Shown here: piece after piece, positions 31,558 to 42,443 of the stretch | How positions within the stretch are numbered: the first letter of the stretch is position 1 | Layout of the letters: every line of letters starts with the position of its first letter | Assembly (NCBI GenBank): GCA_012522855.1 | Contig: JAAYJQ010000010.1 | Coordinates: 1 to 64,000 of the forward strand | Direction: 5' to 3' | DNA length: 64,000 nt | Origin: Bacteroidales bacterium | GTDB taxonomy: Bacteria; Bacteroidota; Bacteroidia; Bacteroidales; UBA932 | Notes under the pieces: generated by a model | Told to the model about the DNA's origin: nothing | The model's input: the letters and a program-made list of their open reading frames with translations, nothing else | Database searches by the model: none | Translations under genes and position numbers: made by a program

Positions 31558-33984
31558 ATGAAAAAATTGTTTTCTCGCGGACGGGAATACGCATGCATAT
31601 TCCTCCTCTTTTCCGCTCTTTTCTCCTGCGGAACGGACGCTCCCTTAACCGAACGGGAGGCGCTGGATTTTTTATATGCCTACATGCCCATGGCCGACTC
31701 GGCGGATTATTCCAGAGCGTTTTACGAGCGAAATGTTCAGGCAACGTTCCGCGCGCGGAGCGAGATGGCCTGGGGGAACCGGGTGCCGGATTTGCTTTTC
31801 AAACATTTCGTGCTGCCTTTGCGGGTGAACAATGAAAACTTGGATTCCTCGCGGATCGTGTTTTACCGGGAACTGAAACCGCGCGTAGAACACCTGGACA
31901 TGAAAGACGCGATCCTGGAAGTGAACCATTGGTGCCATGAAAAGTTGACCTATCAGCCTTCGGATGCCAGAACGCTTTCTCCGCTGGCGGCTGTCCGGAG
32001 TTCACTGGGTCGATGCGGAGAAGAATCGACCTTCACGGTCGCGGCCCTGCGGGCAGTGGGAATTCCCGCCCGGCAAGTCTACACCCCCCGTTGGGCCCAT
32101 ACGGACGACAACCATGCTTGGGTAGAGGCCTGGGCGGACGGGCAATGGTATTTTTTGGGCGCCTGCGAACCGGAGCCGGTTCTGAATCTGGGTTGGTTCA
32201 ACGCTCCGGCCAGCCGCGGCATGCTGATGCACACCCGGGCTTTCGGAAAATACGACGGGCCTGAAGAGAAGGTCATGGAGGGGCCGAACTTCACCGAGAT
32301 CAATCTGACTGACCATTACGCCCGGACCGCGCGAGTCGATTTTCAGGTGGTGGATGAGGGAGGACAGCCTGTAGACAGCGCCTTGGTGGCGTTCAAGATT
32401 TACAATTACGCGGAATTTTACTCCGCCCTCTCCAAGTACACGGACACGCAGGGGCGGACCTTTCTTTCCGCCGGTCTCGGTGATATGCTGGCCTGGGCGT
32501 CCAAAGACGGGTTGTACGGCTATTCCAAGGTTTCTTTCGGTCGGGACTCCCTTGTGGTGATCACTTTGACGGACACCCATTCCAAGGAGCCGCAGCGCTT
32601 AATGATCGTGCCTCCTCCCGAACGGCCGGTTCTTCCCGAAGTCACGGCGGAACAACGGGCGGAGAACGACCGCCGTTTCGCCCGGGAAGATTCCATCCGG
32701 AAGGCCTTCATGGCCACGTTCGCCCAGGAGGGCCCGCTTCAAAAAGCCCGCGGCAACCGCGCGGTAATCGAAGCCTTCCTGTCCCGGTATCCGGACGAAA
32801 GGGCGCGCGCCTTGCTGGAATCACTCAGCGACAAGGACTGGATCGATGTGACTCCGGAAATTCTGGAAGACAGCTATCAGGCAAAGGAGTCGGTTCTGTG
32901 TCCCCGGGTCGAGAACGAATTCCTGAGTCCATACAAAGGATACTTTCTGCGTCATATAACCGATGCGAGGAGAGACAGCCTCCGCCATCCCGCCCGCTTG
33001 ATCCGTTGGGTACGGGATAGCGTACGGATCGTTGACGATCCGAAAGCCTGGAATATTCCGATGTCTCCGATCGGGGTCTTCAAGACCCGCGCGGCCGCTC
33101 CCCGTTCCCGTGATATCTTCTTTGTGGCCCTTGCGCGGACTTTGGGGCTGAACGCCCGGAAGGATCCCGTGACCGGGAAAATCCAGTATCAAGAGGAAAG
33201 GATCTGGGTGGACGTTGACTTCGAGGCGACCGAACAGACCGTCGCTCCGACCGGACGGATCGTTCTGCGATACACGCCGACCAAGTTACTCGCCAATCCG
33301 GGCTACTACAGCCACTTTACTCTCAGCAAGATCGAAGCGGGTGAAACACGGCTGCTCACCTTCGATGAAGGACAGGTGGACATGGGCGGAGGCGTGGACT
33401 GGAAGGGCGTGTTCAAGCAGGGAACTTCGTTGGATGCCGGAGATTATGTGCTCGTGAGCGGCAACCGGCTCTCCGATGGAAGCGTGCCGGTCACGATGCA
33501 GCAGTTCTCCATCGAAGCGGGAAAAACCACCACCCTGGATCTGCGGATCGAAATGCCGGAGGGGAAACTCCCGGTTATCGGTTCCTTTGATACGGAAATC
33601 CGCTACCTTCCGAATCCGGATTCGGAGCCCTGCTCCATCGTCTCTCAGGTCGGTCGGGGCTTCTTCATCGTCGGTTGCCTGACCGCTCGGTCGGAGCCCT
33701 CTGTCCACGCTCTCAACGATCTCATCGCGGCGAAGACATCCCTGGAAGCCTGGGGACGGCCGATTCTGCTCGTCAGCGACCGGAAAGGATACGAATGGAT
33801 GCAGGAATATGCCGATCGTCTCCCGTCCACGGTCTTGTTCGGGATCGATGACGGAAAAATGCTGGGATCCGGCAATCCCCCCTATTTCCGGATTGCAGAC
33901 ACCTTCAACCGGGTTTTTTGGTCCAGCGAAGGCTACACCATCGGTCTTGGCGAGCAGCTCTCCGCAGCTGTACGGAACCTGTGA
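31558..33984 (+). CDS. Transglutaminase-like lipoprotein
   Basis: The protein is 808 aa. The N-terminus ends in a lipobox, LFSALFSC, so Cys24 is probably lipidated. Residues 115-215 form a transglutaminase/peptidase-like core with Cys153 in GRCGEES and His186 in DDNHAWVEAW. The third position of the triad, usually Asp in WYPVDP, appears as FLGACEPEP, with Glu204 a possible substitute. Residues 220-330 look like Ig-type strands. A second Cys-poor segment repeats transglutaminase-like features near residues 480-560, and the C-terminal 110 residues resemble a thioredoxin-like fold without the CxxC. It is probably a cell-surface or periplasmic peptidase or cross-linking enzyme. The substrate is unknown. 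Confidence 0.75.
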   Translation: MKKLFSRGREYACIFLLFSALFSCGTDAPLTEREALDFLYAYMPMADSADYSRAFYERNVQATFRARSEMAWGNRVPDLLFKHFVLPLRVNNENLDSSRIVFYRELKPRVEHLDMKDAILEVNHWCHEKLTYQPSDARTLSPLAAVRSSLGRCGEESTFTVAALRAVGIPARQVYTPRWAHTDDNHAWVEAWADGQWYFLGACEPEPVLNLGWFNAPASRGMLMHTRAFGKYDGPEEKVMEGPNFTEINLTDHYARTARVDFQVVDEGGQPVDSALVAFKIYNYAEFYSALSKYTDTQGRTFLSAGLGDMLAWASKDGLYGYSKVSFGRDSLVVITLTDTHSKEPQRLMIVPPPERPVLPEVTAEQRAENDRRFAREDSIRKAFMATFAQEGPLQKARGNRAVIEAFLSRYPDERARALLESLSDKDWIDVTPEILEDSYQAKESVLCPRVENEFLSPYKGYFLRHITDARRDSLRHPARLIRWVRDSVRIVDDPKAWNIPMSPIGVFKTRAAAPRSRDIFFVALARTLGLNARKDPVTGKIQYQEERIWVDVDFEATEQTVAPTGRIVLRYTPTKLLANPGYYSHFTLSKIEAGETRLLTFDEGQVDMGGGVDWKGVFKQGTSLDAGDYVLVSGNRLSDGSVPVTMQQFSIEAGKTTTLDLRIEMPEGKLPVIGSFDTEIRYLPNPDSEPCSIVSQVGRGFFIVGCLTARSEPSVHALNDLIAAKTSLEAWGRPILLVSDRKGYEWMQEYADRLPSTVLFGIDDGKMLGSGNPPYFRIADTFNRVFWSSEGYTIGLGEQLSAAVRNL

Positions 33985-34011
33985 CTATGCAGCGGAACAG
34001 GAAGAAATTCG

Positions 34012-34019
34012 TATCTTTG
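34012..34019 (+). promoter_or_regulatory. -7 box of the O-acylation unit (TATCTTTG)
   Basis: TATCTTTG lies 22 bp before ATG 34042 in the 57-bp gap after the transglutaminase gene. No TTTG is found at the usual distance, so this may be a weak or activator-dependent promoter. Confidence 0.5.
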
Positions 34020-34041
34020 ACGGTGTATTGATGTCCGCAGA

Positions 34042-34788
34042 ATGCATTTCAACGGAAAACTCCTTATACTTTCAACAATGATGCTCGTGGCTGCGGGGCC
34101 ATGGGGAGAGTTCGTACGTTCGTTGCGCGCCGAATTGGACCGGCGGGAAATGCCTGAAGAAATCCTGTTCCTGCCTTATGCCCTCTCGGATCTGCATTTT
34201 CAGGACGAACGATCCGGGATCTGGTCTTTGTCCGCTCTGGACGCGGTCCGATACCGGACGGATTCGTCGGACGTACGGTCCGACCCGGACAAATCCACGG
34301 AAATCGCGCTGAACCGCCTTCAGGAACTGTTCCGGGAATATGGCGACTGGACCCGGGTCTTGGTTGCTTATTCGACCAGCCCTTCCGCCCTGTCTGCCTT
34401 GGAAGAGGAAGCCCGGCTCACCGGAACCCGGGCTGATTCCGCCGTTGCCCGCGCCCCGGTTCTCGTCAGCCTCGCAAATGCGAAACAAGACTGTGCGGAC
34501 CGGCCGGAAGCCGCCTTCGAACGGATCGAAATACGGACGCGGGAGCGGGAAGCGGAACGGCAGCTCCTCCTTCAGCAGGAGGCCGCTGCCCGTCAAGCCA
34601 GACAGGACTCCCTCAAGAAGAGGCAGGCAGCCCAACAGGAGAAGATCGAGTACACCATCCGATCCGGTGACACGCTGAGTGCCATTGCCTTGCGCTACCG
34701 GGTCCGCGTCTCCGACCTCAAGCGATGGAACAACCTCCGGAGCGACCTCATCCGAGAAGGACGCAAACTGATCATCTACAGACAGTAA
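34042..34788 (+). CDS. Catalytically dead lytic-transglycosylase-like domain with LysM
   Basis: The protein is 248 aa. A short hydrophobic N-terminus (residues 5-19) may act as a signal or anchor. Residues 22-125 align with the MltD/Slt lysozyme-like domain: EILFLPYALSDLHF matches ELVLLPIVESAFD, GIWSLSALDAVRY matches the GIWQxxPxTxRxY block, and GDWTRVLVAYS matches GDWLLxxAAYN. At the catalytic position Glu is replaced by Leu48, so cleavage of glycan strands is not expected. A charged Gln/Arg-rich coiled coil (about 165-200) links to a C-terminal LysM domain (203-247). I infer a peptidoglycan-binding scaffold. It starts the tightly packed unit with the SGNH and MBOAT genes (4-bp gap to the next). 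Confidence 0.75.
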   Translation: MHFNGKLLILSTMMLVAAGPWGEFVRSLRAELDRREMPEEILFLPYALSDLHFQDERSGIWSLSALDAVRYRTDSSDVRSDPDKSTEIALNRLQELFREYGDWTRVLVAYSTSPSALSALEEEARLTGTRADSAVARAPVLVSLANAKQDCADRPEAAFERIEIRTREREAERQLLLQQEAAARQARQDSLKKRQAAQQEKIEYTIRSGDTLSAIALRYRVRVSDLKRWNNLRSDLIREGRKLIIYRQ

Positions 34789-34792
34789 CCGT

Positions 34793-36295
34793 ATGAAAGC
34801 AACGCAGATTCTTTTCTTTTTTCTGTCTCTGTTCTTGATCCTGTTCGGCATTTGGTATTTCTGGCCCGCCGGAGGGTTCAAGATCGGCGGATTGCCGTTG
34901 CGGTTTCCTTCCTACGAATCCTATCTGTCCGATCTCCGCGATCCGGAAGCGGGGGTGGACGTGGACTCCGTCCTCCTTGCGGTGCAGCGCGGCTACGCCT
35001 TTCCGCAGGCATCCGAGGACACGCTGGACTATTACCGAAACTACTTTTCCACGAATCCGAACCGGATCTATCTGCCCGATGACGACTATGCCTTCTTCGA
35101 CACCCTGTTCTCCGAAATGGAAGAAGCCGCCCGTACCGGTCGGGTTCTTCGCTTCCTTCATTATGGGGACTCTCAGTTGGAGATGGATCGGATATCTTCT
35201 GTTTTGCGCCAGCGGCTGCAGGAGCGTTTCGGTGGTTCAGGTCCCGGGATGGTGCCGATGATCCAGCGGATTCCGGCCTATTCCGTGATCCAGAGTTTCT
35301 CCGGGGATTTGACCCGCTACGCCATGGTAGGAGATTCCCTGACGAATAAAGCTTCTCACAAACGGTATGGTCCGCTTACCCAGTTCACGGCCGTCCGGGG
35401 CGCAGGTTCCTTTTCGTTCCGGAGGACGCGGAGCCGGTATGCCCAACCCCTTGCCAGAGAGATCTCCCGAGTTTCCGTCCTGTTCGGACAGAACAGCCCA
35501 GGCTTCACTCTCACCTTGAAGTGCGACACCCTGGATGCTCGGGTCGAGGTGCTTGATTCCGCCCGGGCAGGGGTGTCCCTGGTGTCTTGGAAACTGCTTG
35601 CGCCCGTGGAAAGAGGCACGATTCACTTCAACGGCGATGCGGAAATCTACGGCATTCTGCTGGACGGTCCGGGCGGGGTAACGGTGGACAACGTCGCGCT
35701 CCGCGGCTCCCCCGGCTACATCTTCTCCTCCATTCAGTCGTCCGTGATGCGCGAATCTTTTGAGAAGATCGGGACCCGTCTCATCCTCATGCAGTTCGGA
35801 GGAAACGCCGTGCCGGGAATTTCCTCCAAGAAAGGCATCTCGTCCTACGTCAGCCGTATCGTGAGTCAGTTCGACTATTTCAGAAAGGTCGCGCCGAAGG
35901 CGAAACTCCTGTTCGTCGGGCCGACCGACATGTGCAAAAGTGTGGACGGTGACCTTGTGACCTGGCCCCTGCTCCCGGAATTGAACGACTCCCTTAAGGC
36001 CAATTGTCTCAAGCACGGGGTTGCCTATTGGGATACCTTCGGCATGATGGGCGGGGTCGGCTCCATGAAGCAGTGGGTGAAACATTCACCTCCGTTGGCG
36101 GGCCCCGATCACGTGCATTTTACGACCAAAGGGGCTGAATATGTGGGCGACGCGCTTTCGAAATCCTTCTTGGTCTGCTATGATTTCTATCAGGCGCGGA
36201 AGAATCTGTCAAAGGAAGCGGTCCGGAATTATCTCTGGGCGGAACGAGATTCTCTCCAGGACCGGATCTATGCCAAAACCGATTCCCTGCGATGA
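34793..36295 (+). CDS. Membrane-anchored SGNH-fold protein 1
   Basis: The protein is 500 aa with an N-terminal transmembrane helix (residues 5-25) and a periplasmic remainder. The SGNH/GDSL signature is present: Ser127 in HYGDSQLE, a QFGGNA block (Gly/Asn) and the Asp439-x-x-His442 pair in DHVHFT. Related proteins partner with MBOAT acyltransferases and place or remove acetyl groups on polysaccharides, as AlgX/AlgJ or PatB do. It lies between the LysM protein (4 bp) and the second SGNH gene (4-bp overlap), so it is almost certainly in the same transcript. I infer O-acetyl transfer at the cell wall or an exported glycan; hydrolysis is the alternative. Confidence 0.78.
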   Translation: MKATQILFFFLSLFLILFGIWYFWPAGGFKIGGLPLRFPSYESYLSDLRDPEAGVDVDSVLLAVQRGYAFPQASEDTLDYYRNYFSTNPNRIYLPDDDYAFFDTLFSEMEEAARTGRVLRFLHYGDSQLEMDRISSVLRQRLQERFGGSGPGMVPMIQRIPAYSVIQSFSGDLTRYAMVGDSLTNKASHKRYGPLTQFTAVRGAGSFSFRRTRSRYAQPLAREISRVSVLFGQNSPGFTLTLKCDTLDARVEVLDSARAGVSLVSWKLLAPVERGTIHFNGDAEIYGILLDGPGGVTVDNVALRGSPGYIFSSIQSSVMRESFEKIGTRLILMQFGGNAVPGISSKKGISSYVSRIVSQFDYFRKVAPKAKLLFVGPTDMCKSVDGDLVTWPLLPELNDSLKANCLKHGVAYWDTFGMMGGVGSMKQWVKHSPPLAGPDHVHFTTKGAEYVGDALSKSFLVCYDFYQARKNLSKEAVRNYLWAERDSLQDRIYAKTDSLR

Positions 36296-37542
36296 AGACT
36301 GCCCCTCTCTTCCTGACTCTTTTGTTTCTGCCATGCTTGGTCGTCGCGCAGTCCCTGAACAAAAATGTTCCGGAATATGATTTCGCGCGTTTCGACCGCA
36401 ACCGGATCACGCTGTTCGCCGACAGCAGCGCTTTCGAGCGGCTGTTCGAAAAGATGGATTCCCTCTACTTCCTTGGCAAGGGACACCTCCAGATCGTTCA
36501 TATGGGCGGCTCCCATGTGCAAGCAGGCACCTTTACGGGGAGGCTTCGGAACAATCTGCTTTCCTTGCAGCCCGGACTCGACGGCGGCAGGGGGCTGGTA
36601 TTTCCGTTCTCAGCCGCCGGCACCAACAATCCGAGCAGTTTCCTGGCGGGACATACCGGGATCTGGCGCGCAGCGAAAAACACCCAAGCCAATTCCGGGA
36701 AGCGGTTGGGCTTGACCGGGATGGCGCTCAGCACCTCGGATCGGAGGGCTTCCGTCACCCTGACGACGATCCCCCGGGATCCGAGACCCGGAGATCCCGT
36801 TTTCCGCTTCAACCGAGTACGGGTGCTGGGATATTCCTCGGAAGGAGACCGCGCCCCGATGATACTTGCCGGTCCCCGGGACACGTTGTACGGGGTTCCT
36901 TTGCCGGAAGAGGCGGGATGGGTTTTCGATCTGCCGACGCTGACGGATTCGGTTCGGATTGCCGTGACCGGCACATCCGGGGAGTGGACGCTCACCGGCA
37001 TATTCTTGGATAACCCGTTCCCGGGAATCACTGTCAGCGAAATCGGAGTCAACGGTGCCTCGCTGGTTTCCTATTCCCGTTGCCAGGACCTGCAACGGGA
37101 TCTGAAACTGCTCAGTCCCGATCTGGCGATCCTCGCGATCGGGATCAACGATGCCACCGGGACGGACTTCTCGGAAGAAGTGTTCCTGCAGCGCTACCGG
37201 CGTCTCGTGGAAGAAATCCGGACAGCAAACCCCGACTGCGCGATTCTCTTCGTGACCAACAACGATAGTTTCCGGCGGATTCGGCGCCGGGTCTACCGGG
37301 TGAACACCAACGGAGCCTTGGTTGAGAATATTTTCCTTCAGCTCGGAAGGGAATATAACGCCGGTGTCTGGAACTTGTTCGACATCATGGGCGGCACGGG
37401 CTCCATGGCGAAATGGGAAGCGGCTTCCCTGGCCAAGGCGGACAAGGTTCATTTTACGGAAGAAGGCTATCGTCTGCTCGGAGATCTGCTGTTCAACGCG
37501 CTGATGGATCGGTATGTGGAACATATGAAAAATACGCGGTGA
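36292..37542 (+). CDS. Periplasmic SGNH-fold protein 2
   Basis: The protein is 416 aa with a cleavable signal peptide (residues 1-20, ending LVVAQ). The first block reads HMGGSHVQ with Ser74, so the usual GDS is altered to GGS. The block with Asn reads IGINDAT, and the catalytic pair is Asp384-x-x-His387 in DKVHFT. All four SGNH positions are thus recognisable. It has the same domain layout as the preceding gene but is shorter and less similar, consistent with ancient duplication and specialisation. Overlaps: ATGA with the gene before and TGATG with the MBOAT gene after. The two SGNH proteins may act in sequence or as a complex with the MBOAT. Confidence 0.78.
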   Translation: MKTAPLFLTLLFLPCLVVAQSLNKNVPEYDFARFDRNRITLFADSSAFERLFEKMDSLYFLGKGHLQIVHMGGSHVQAGTFTGRLRNNLLSLQPGLDGGRGLVFPFSAAGTNNPSSFLAGHTGIWRAAKNTQANSGKRLGLTGMALSTSDRRASVTLTTIPRDPRPGDPVFRFNRVRVLGYSSEGDRAPMILAGPRDTLYGVPLPEEAGWVFDLPTLTDSVRIAVTGTSGEWTLTGIFLDNPFPGITVSEIGVNGASLVSYSRCQDLQRDLKLLSPDLAILAIGINDATGTDFSEEVFLQRYRRLVEEIRTANPDCAILFVTNNDSFRRIRRRVYRVNTNGALVENIFLQLGREYNAGVWNLFDIMGGTGSMAKWEAASLAKADKVHFTEEGYRLLGDLLFNALMDRYVEHMKNTR

Positions 37543-39404
37543 TGGGATTCTGGGATGTGGTTTTGGATTTTTTGAAAAACCTGTTCAGTTTTGACCAGGC
37601 CCATCCTCTTTTGTTTACTCAGTTCTATTTCTGGGCCTTCTTCGCAATCGTGCTGGCCTTCTTCAGCCTTGTCAAGAGCAAGGTCTTGTTGCGGAACGCG
37701 TTTCTGTTTTTCGTCAGCCTGTTCTTCTACTACAAGACCAGCGGATTGTTCCTGCTTCTCTTCCTCTTCGTCATTGTTTACAATTACGCCGCGGGGCGTT
37801 GGCTTTTTCCGCGCAAGAGCCGATTCGGACGGAACTTTGTCTTGACGCTGAGCATTGTCGTGAACCTGTCCTTGCTGTGTTATTACAAGTACGCTTATTT
37901 TCTGACCGATGTGGTCAACAATCTGTTCGGAACGGAATTCCGGGTGTACGACGTCTTCGCTCACGTGGGCAACCGGATCGTTGGTTCACAGGCTTTCAGC
38001 GTGGATTCCATCTTCCTTCCGGTCGGGATTTCCTTCTTCATTTTCCAAGCGATCAGTTATGTCTTCGACATCTATCGGCGGCGGGTCGAACCCGTCCGGA
38101 ACTTCTTGGACTTCGGTTTCTATTTGAGTTTCTTCCCTCAGCTGGTCGCCGGCCCGATCGTGCGCGCGAATGAGTTCATCCCGCAGCTTCACCGCCCGTT
38201 CTTTCTTGCCCGAAAACAGTTCGGGATCGCCGTGTTCTGGATTCTGAACGGCCTGGCCAAAAAACTGATTCTGAGCGACTATATCGCTGTGAATTTCTGC
38301 GACCGCGTGTTCAGCAATCCGTTGCTGTACACCGGTTTCGAGAACCTCAGCGCCCTGTTCGGATATTCCCTGCAGGTTTACGCGGATTTCTCCGGCTACA
38401 CGGACATCGCGACCGGTGTGGCGATGCTGCTGGGTTTTTACCTGCCCAAGAACTTCAATTCTCCGTACAAGGCCCGCAACGCCGCTGAATTCTGGAAACG
38501 CTGGCACATTTCCTTGTCCCGATGGCTGCAGGACTATCTTTATATCCCGCTCGGCGGCAACCGGAACGGTACGTTCGGAAGTTATGCCATCCTGTTGGGA
38601 ATCGCTTTTCTGGCGTCCGCTTTGGCGAAAAGCTGGTGGGTGTTCGGCGGAGTGCTCGTCCTGACGCTGGTCATCGGAGCGATAATCCTATTCCGGCCGT
38701 TGTGGCGCCGGGAAGTCGTGTCCGACATCAACCGGATGGACACCATGCTGCTCGGCGGACTCTGGCACGGAGCCAGTTGGAACTTTATGATCTGGGGCGG
38801 GCTGAACGGTTTGGGGATCTTGATTTATCGGTTCTGGAAAACCTGTAACGTCTATGTCCGGGCCGGTCTTCTCGGATCGCTCTGCTTGATTCTGTTCGGA
38901 CTCTGCCGTTGGACGCCGGCCCCCTTGTTCAACCTGTTCTTTGTTTGGAGTCTCATCCTTTTCGCCGGTGCCTTTGTCCGGATGGTTTACCATCTGTGCC
39001 GTTTCAAATCGAAGTTCTCTTGGTTGGAGACCGGCTGGGCCGTGGCCATGACCTTCATCTTTATTACGTTCACCCGCTTGTTTTTCCGTTCGGGATCCAA
39101 TTTGGATCCGGCAGAGGCCAACGAAGTGGCCTGGAATACAGCGAAAAACATGGTGAATCAGATCGGAGGTCCTTGGGATCTTTCAGTGATCCCTCAGATC
39201 GCCTGGCAGCACCGGAGTGTGTTCCTGCTCATCATCCTCGGCATGATCATCCACTGGCTGCCCGAGCGGTTCAAGCGTCGCTATCGCATCACGTTCGCGA
39301 AACTGCCCCTCCCCGTGATGCTGCTTGTCGTAGCAGCCGCGGTTTTCGTCATCTGCCAGTTCATTACCGCCGACCTTCAGTCTTTCATCTATTTTCAGTT
39401 CTAG
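37542..39404 (+). CDS. MBOAT family O-acyltransferase (AlgI/DltB/PatA-like)
   Basis: The protein is 620 aa from ATG 37542; the longer open frame overlaps the previous gene. It has about 11-12 transmembrane segments. MBOAT landmarks: FWKRWHISLSRWLQDYLYIPLGG with His322 and LLGGLWHGASWNFMIWG with the active-site His409. MBOAT proteins of this type pass an acyl group, usually acetyl, across the inner membrane to a periplasmic partner, here the two SGNH proteins. The start overlaps the preceding stop by one base. The final third contains extra helices compared with short AlgI proteins, ending in a helix near the C-terminus. The acceptor is not known; peptidoglycan is suggested by the LysM partner. 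Confidence 0.9.
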   Translation: MGFWDVVLDFLKNLFSFDQAHPLLFTQFYFWAFFAIVLAFFSLVKSKVLLRNAFLFFVSLFFYYKTSGLFLLLFLFVIVYNYAAGRWLFPRKSRFGRNFVLTLSIVVNLSLLCYYKYAYFLTDVVNNLFGTEFRVYDVFAHVGNRIVGSQAFSVDSIFLPVGISFFIFQAISYVFDIYRRRVEPVRNFLDFGFYLSFFPQLVAGPIVRANEFIPQLHRPFFLARKQFGIAVFWILNGLAKKLILSDYIAVNFCDRVFSNPLLYTGFENLSALFGYSLQVYADFSGYTDIATGVAMLLGFYLPKNFNSPYKARNAAEFWKRWHISLSRWLQDYLYIPLGGNRNGTFGSYAILLGIAFLASALAKSWWVFGGVLVLTLVIGAIILFRPLWRREVVSDINRMDTMLLGGLWHGASWNFMIWGGLNGLGILIYRFWKTCNVYVRAGLLGSLCLILFGLCRWTPAPLFNLFFVWSLILFAGAFVRMVYHLCRFKSKFSWLETGWAVAMTFIFITFTRLFFRSGSNLDPAEANEVAWNTAKNMVNQIGGPWDLSVIPQIAWQHRSVFLLIILGMIIHWLPERFKRRYRITFAKLPLPVMLLVVAAAVFVICQFITADLQSFIYFQF

Positions 39405-39463
39405 TTCGTCCTTCCACCGGAACGGAACAGTGAAAAACGCTGATTTCAACCAGAGAAATATAA

Positions 39464-41413
<1,950 letters not shown>

Positions 41414-41442
41414 CAGCGCGGTCAACCTTTAAATTGACGATT

Positions 41443-42405
41443 ATGAAGAAGATGATGTTGGCAGGAGCGTTTCTATTTGCGCACGCCTGCTTATCCGCCC
41501 AGCCGGGTGGAGGTTTCGGAGGCTTTCAGCGGCCTGAAATTAAGTTGCAATGTTCGGAAAAATTCTCTGACATCAATTATGCGGGAGACGGAGAAGCATA
41601 CCATACGCTTGACATATATCTCCCGCAGGAGGAGCGGAGCTCTTATCCTGTCGTGATCCACATCTACGGCAGTGCTTGGTTCAGCAACAATTCCAAGGGA
41701 GCGGCGGATTTGAGCACCATTTGCCAAGCCTTACTGAATGCCGGCTATGCCGTGGTGACGCCGAATCACCGCGCCAGTACGGATGCCAAGTTCCCTGCTC
41801 AGATCAATGACATCAAGGCGGTTGTCCGCTTCGTCCGGGGGGAGGCGCGGAAGTATCATTTCGATACTGCTTTCGTGGGCATCAGCGGGTTTTCATCCGG
41901 CGGTCATCTCGCCTCTCTCGCGGCTGTTACAAACGGGATGGACGATGCTTCTCTGGGAGATGTCTCCTATGACATCGAGGGGGCTGTCGGATCCTATACT
42001 TCTTTGAGCAGCCAGGTCAATGCAGCCTGCGACTGGTCCGGTCCTGTGGATCTGCCGAATATGGACTGCGGCGAGAAAATGAAGATGGATCCCTCGCCCG
42101 AGGAGGTGTTGATCGGGCTTCCATTGACCGGGAACGAGACCCGCTATGCGCTGGCGAGCCCTGTTACGTTCGCCGATGCCGACAATGTCCCGATCCACAT
42201 CTTCCACGGCAAGACGGACAATGTCGTCCCGGTCTGTCAGGGGCAGCGTTTCTACGAGGCACTTAGAGCGGCGGAAGCGGACTGCGGCTACACCGAAGTT
42301 CCGGAAGGGGGGCATGGATTCAACATGTACACGGAAGAAAATCTTGCACGGATGGTTTCGTTCTTCGATCGCGTCCGAACGACTCCGGCTCGAATTGCCG
42401 ATTGA
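41443..42405 (+). CDS. Secreted alpha/beta hydrolase (carboxylesterase, BD-FAE-like)
   Basis: The protein is 320 aa from ATG 41443. The longer open frame begins inside the previous gene. A signal peptide (residues 1-19, ending ACLSAQ) precedes a Gly/Phe-rich spacer. HIYGSAWFSNNS stands where HGGG forms the oxyanion hole. The nucleophile is Ser151 in GFSSGG, followed by FHGKTDNVVP (Asp) and GGHGFNMY (His), so the triad is complete. Similar Bacteroidota enzymes are feruloyl or acetyl xylan esterases. It starts 29 bp after the CE6-CE1 gene and is probably co-transcribed, forming an esterase pair for deacylating hemicellulose. Convergent with the next gene (38 bp). Confidence 0.85.
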   Translation: MKKMMLAGAFLFAHACLSAQPGGGFGGFQRPEIKLQCSEKFSDINYAGDGEAYHTLDIYLPQEERSSYPVVIHIYGSAWFSNNSKGAADLSTICQALLNAGYAVVTPNHRASTDAKFPAQINDIKAVVRFVRGEARKYHFDTAFVGISGFSSGGHLASLAAVTNGMDDASLGDVSYDIEGAVGSYTSLSSQVNAACDWSGPVDLPNMDCGEKMKMDPSPEEVLIGLPLTGNETRYALASPVTFADADNVPIHIFHGKTDNVVPVCQGQRFYEALRAAEADCGYTEVPEGGHGFNMYTEENLARMVSFFDRVRTTPARIAD

Positions 42406-42443
42406 AAACCGACACAACCGGGACAGCCTGAATGGTTCCCGTA

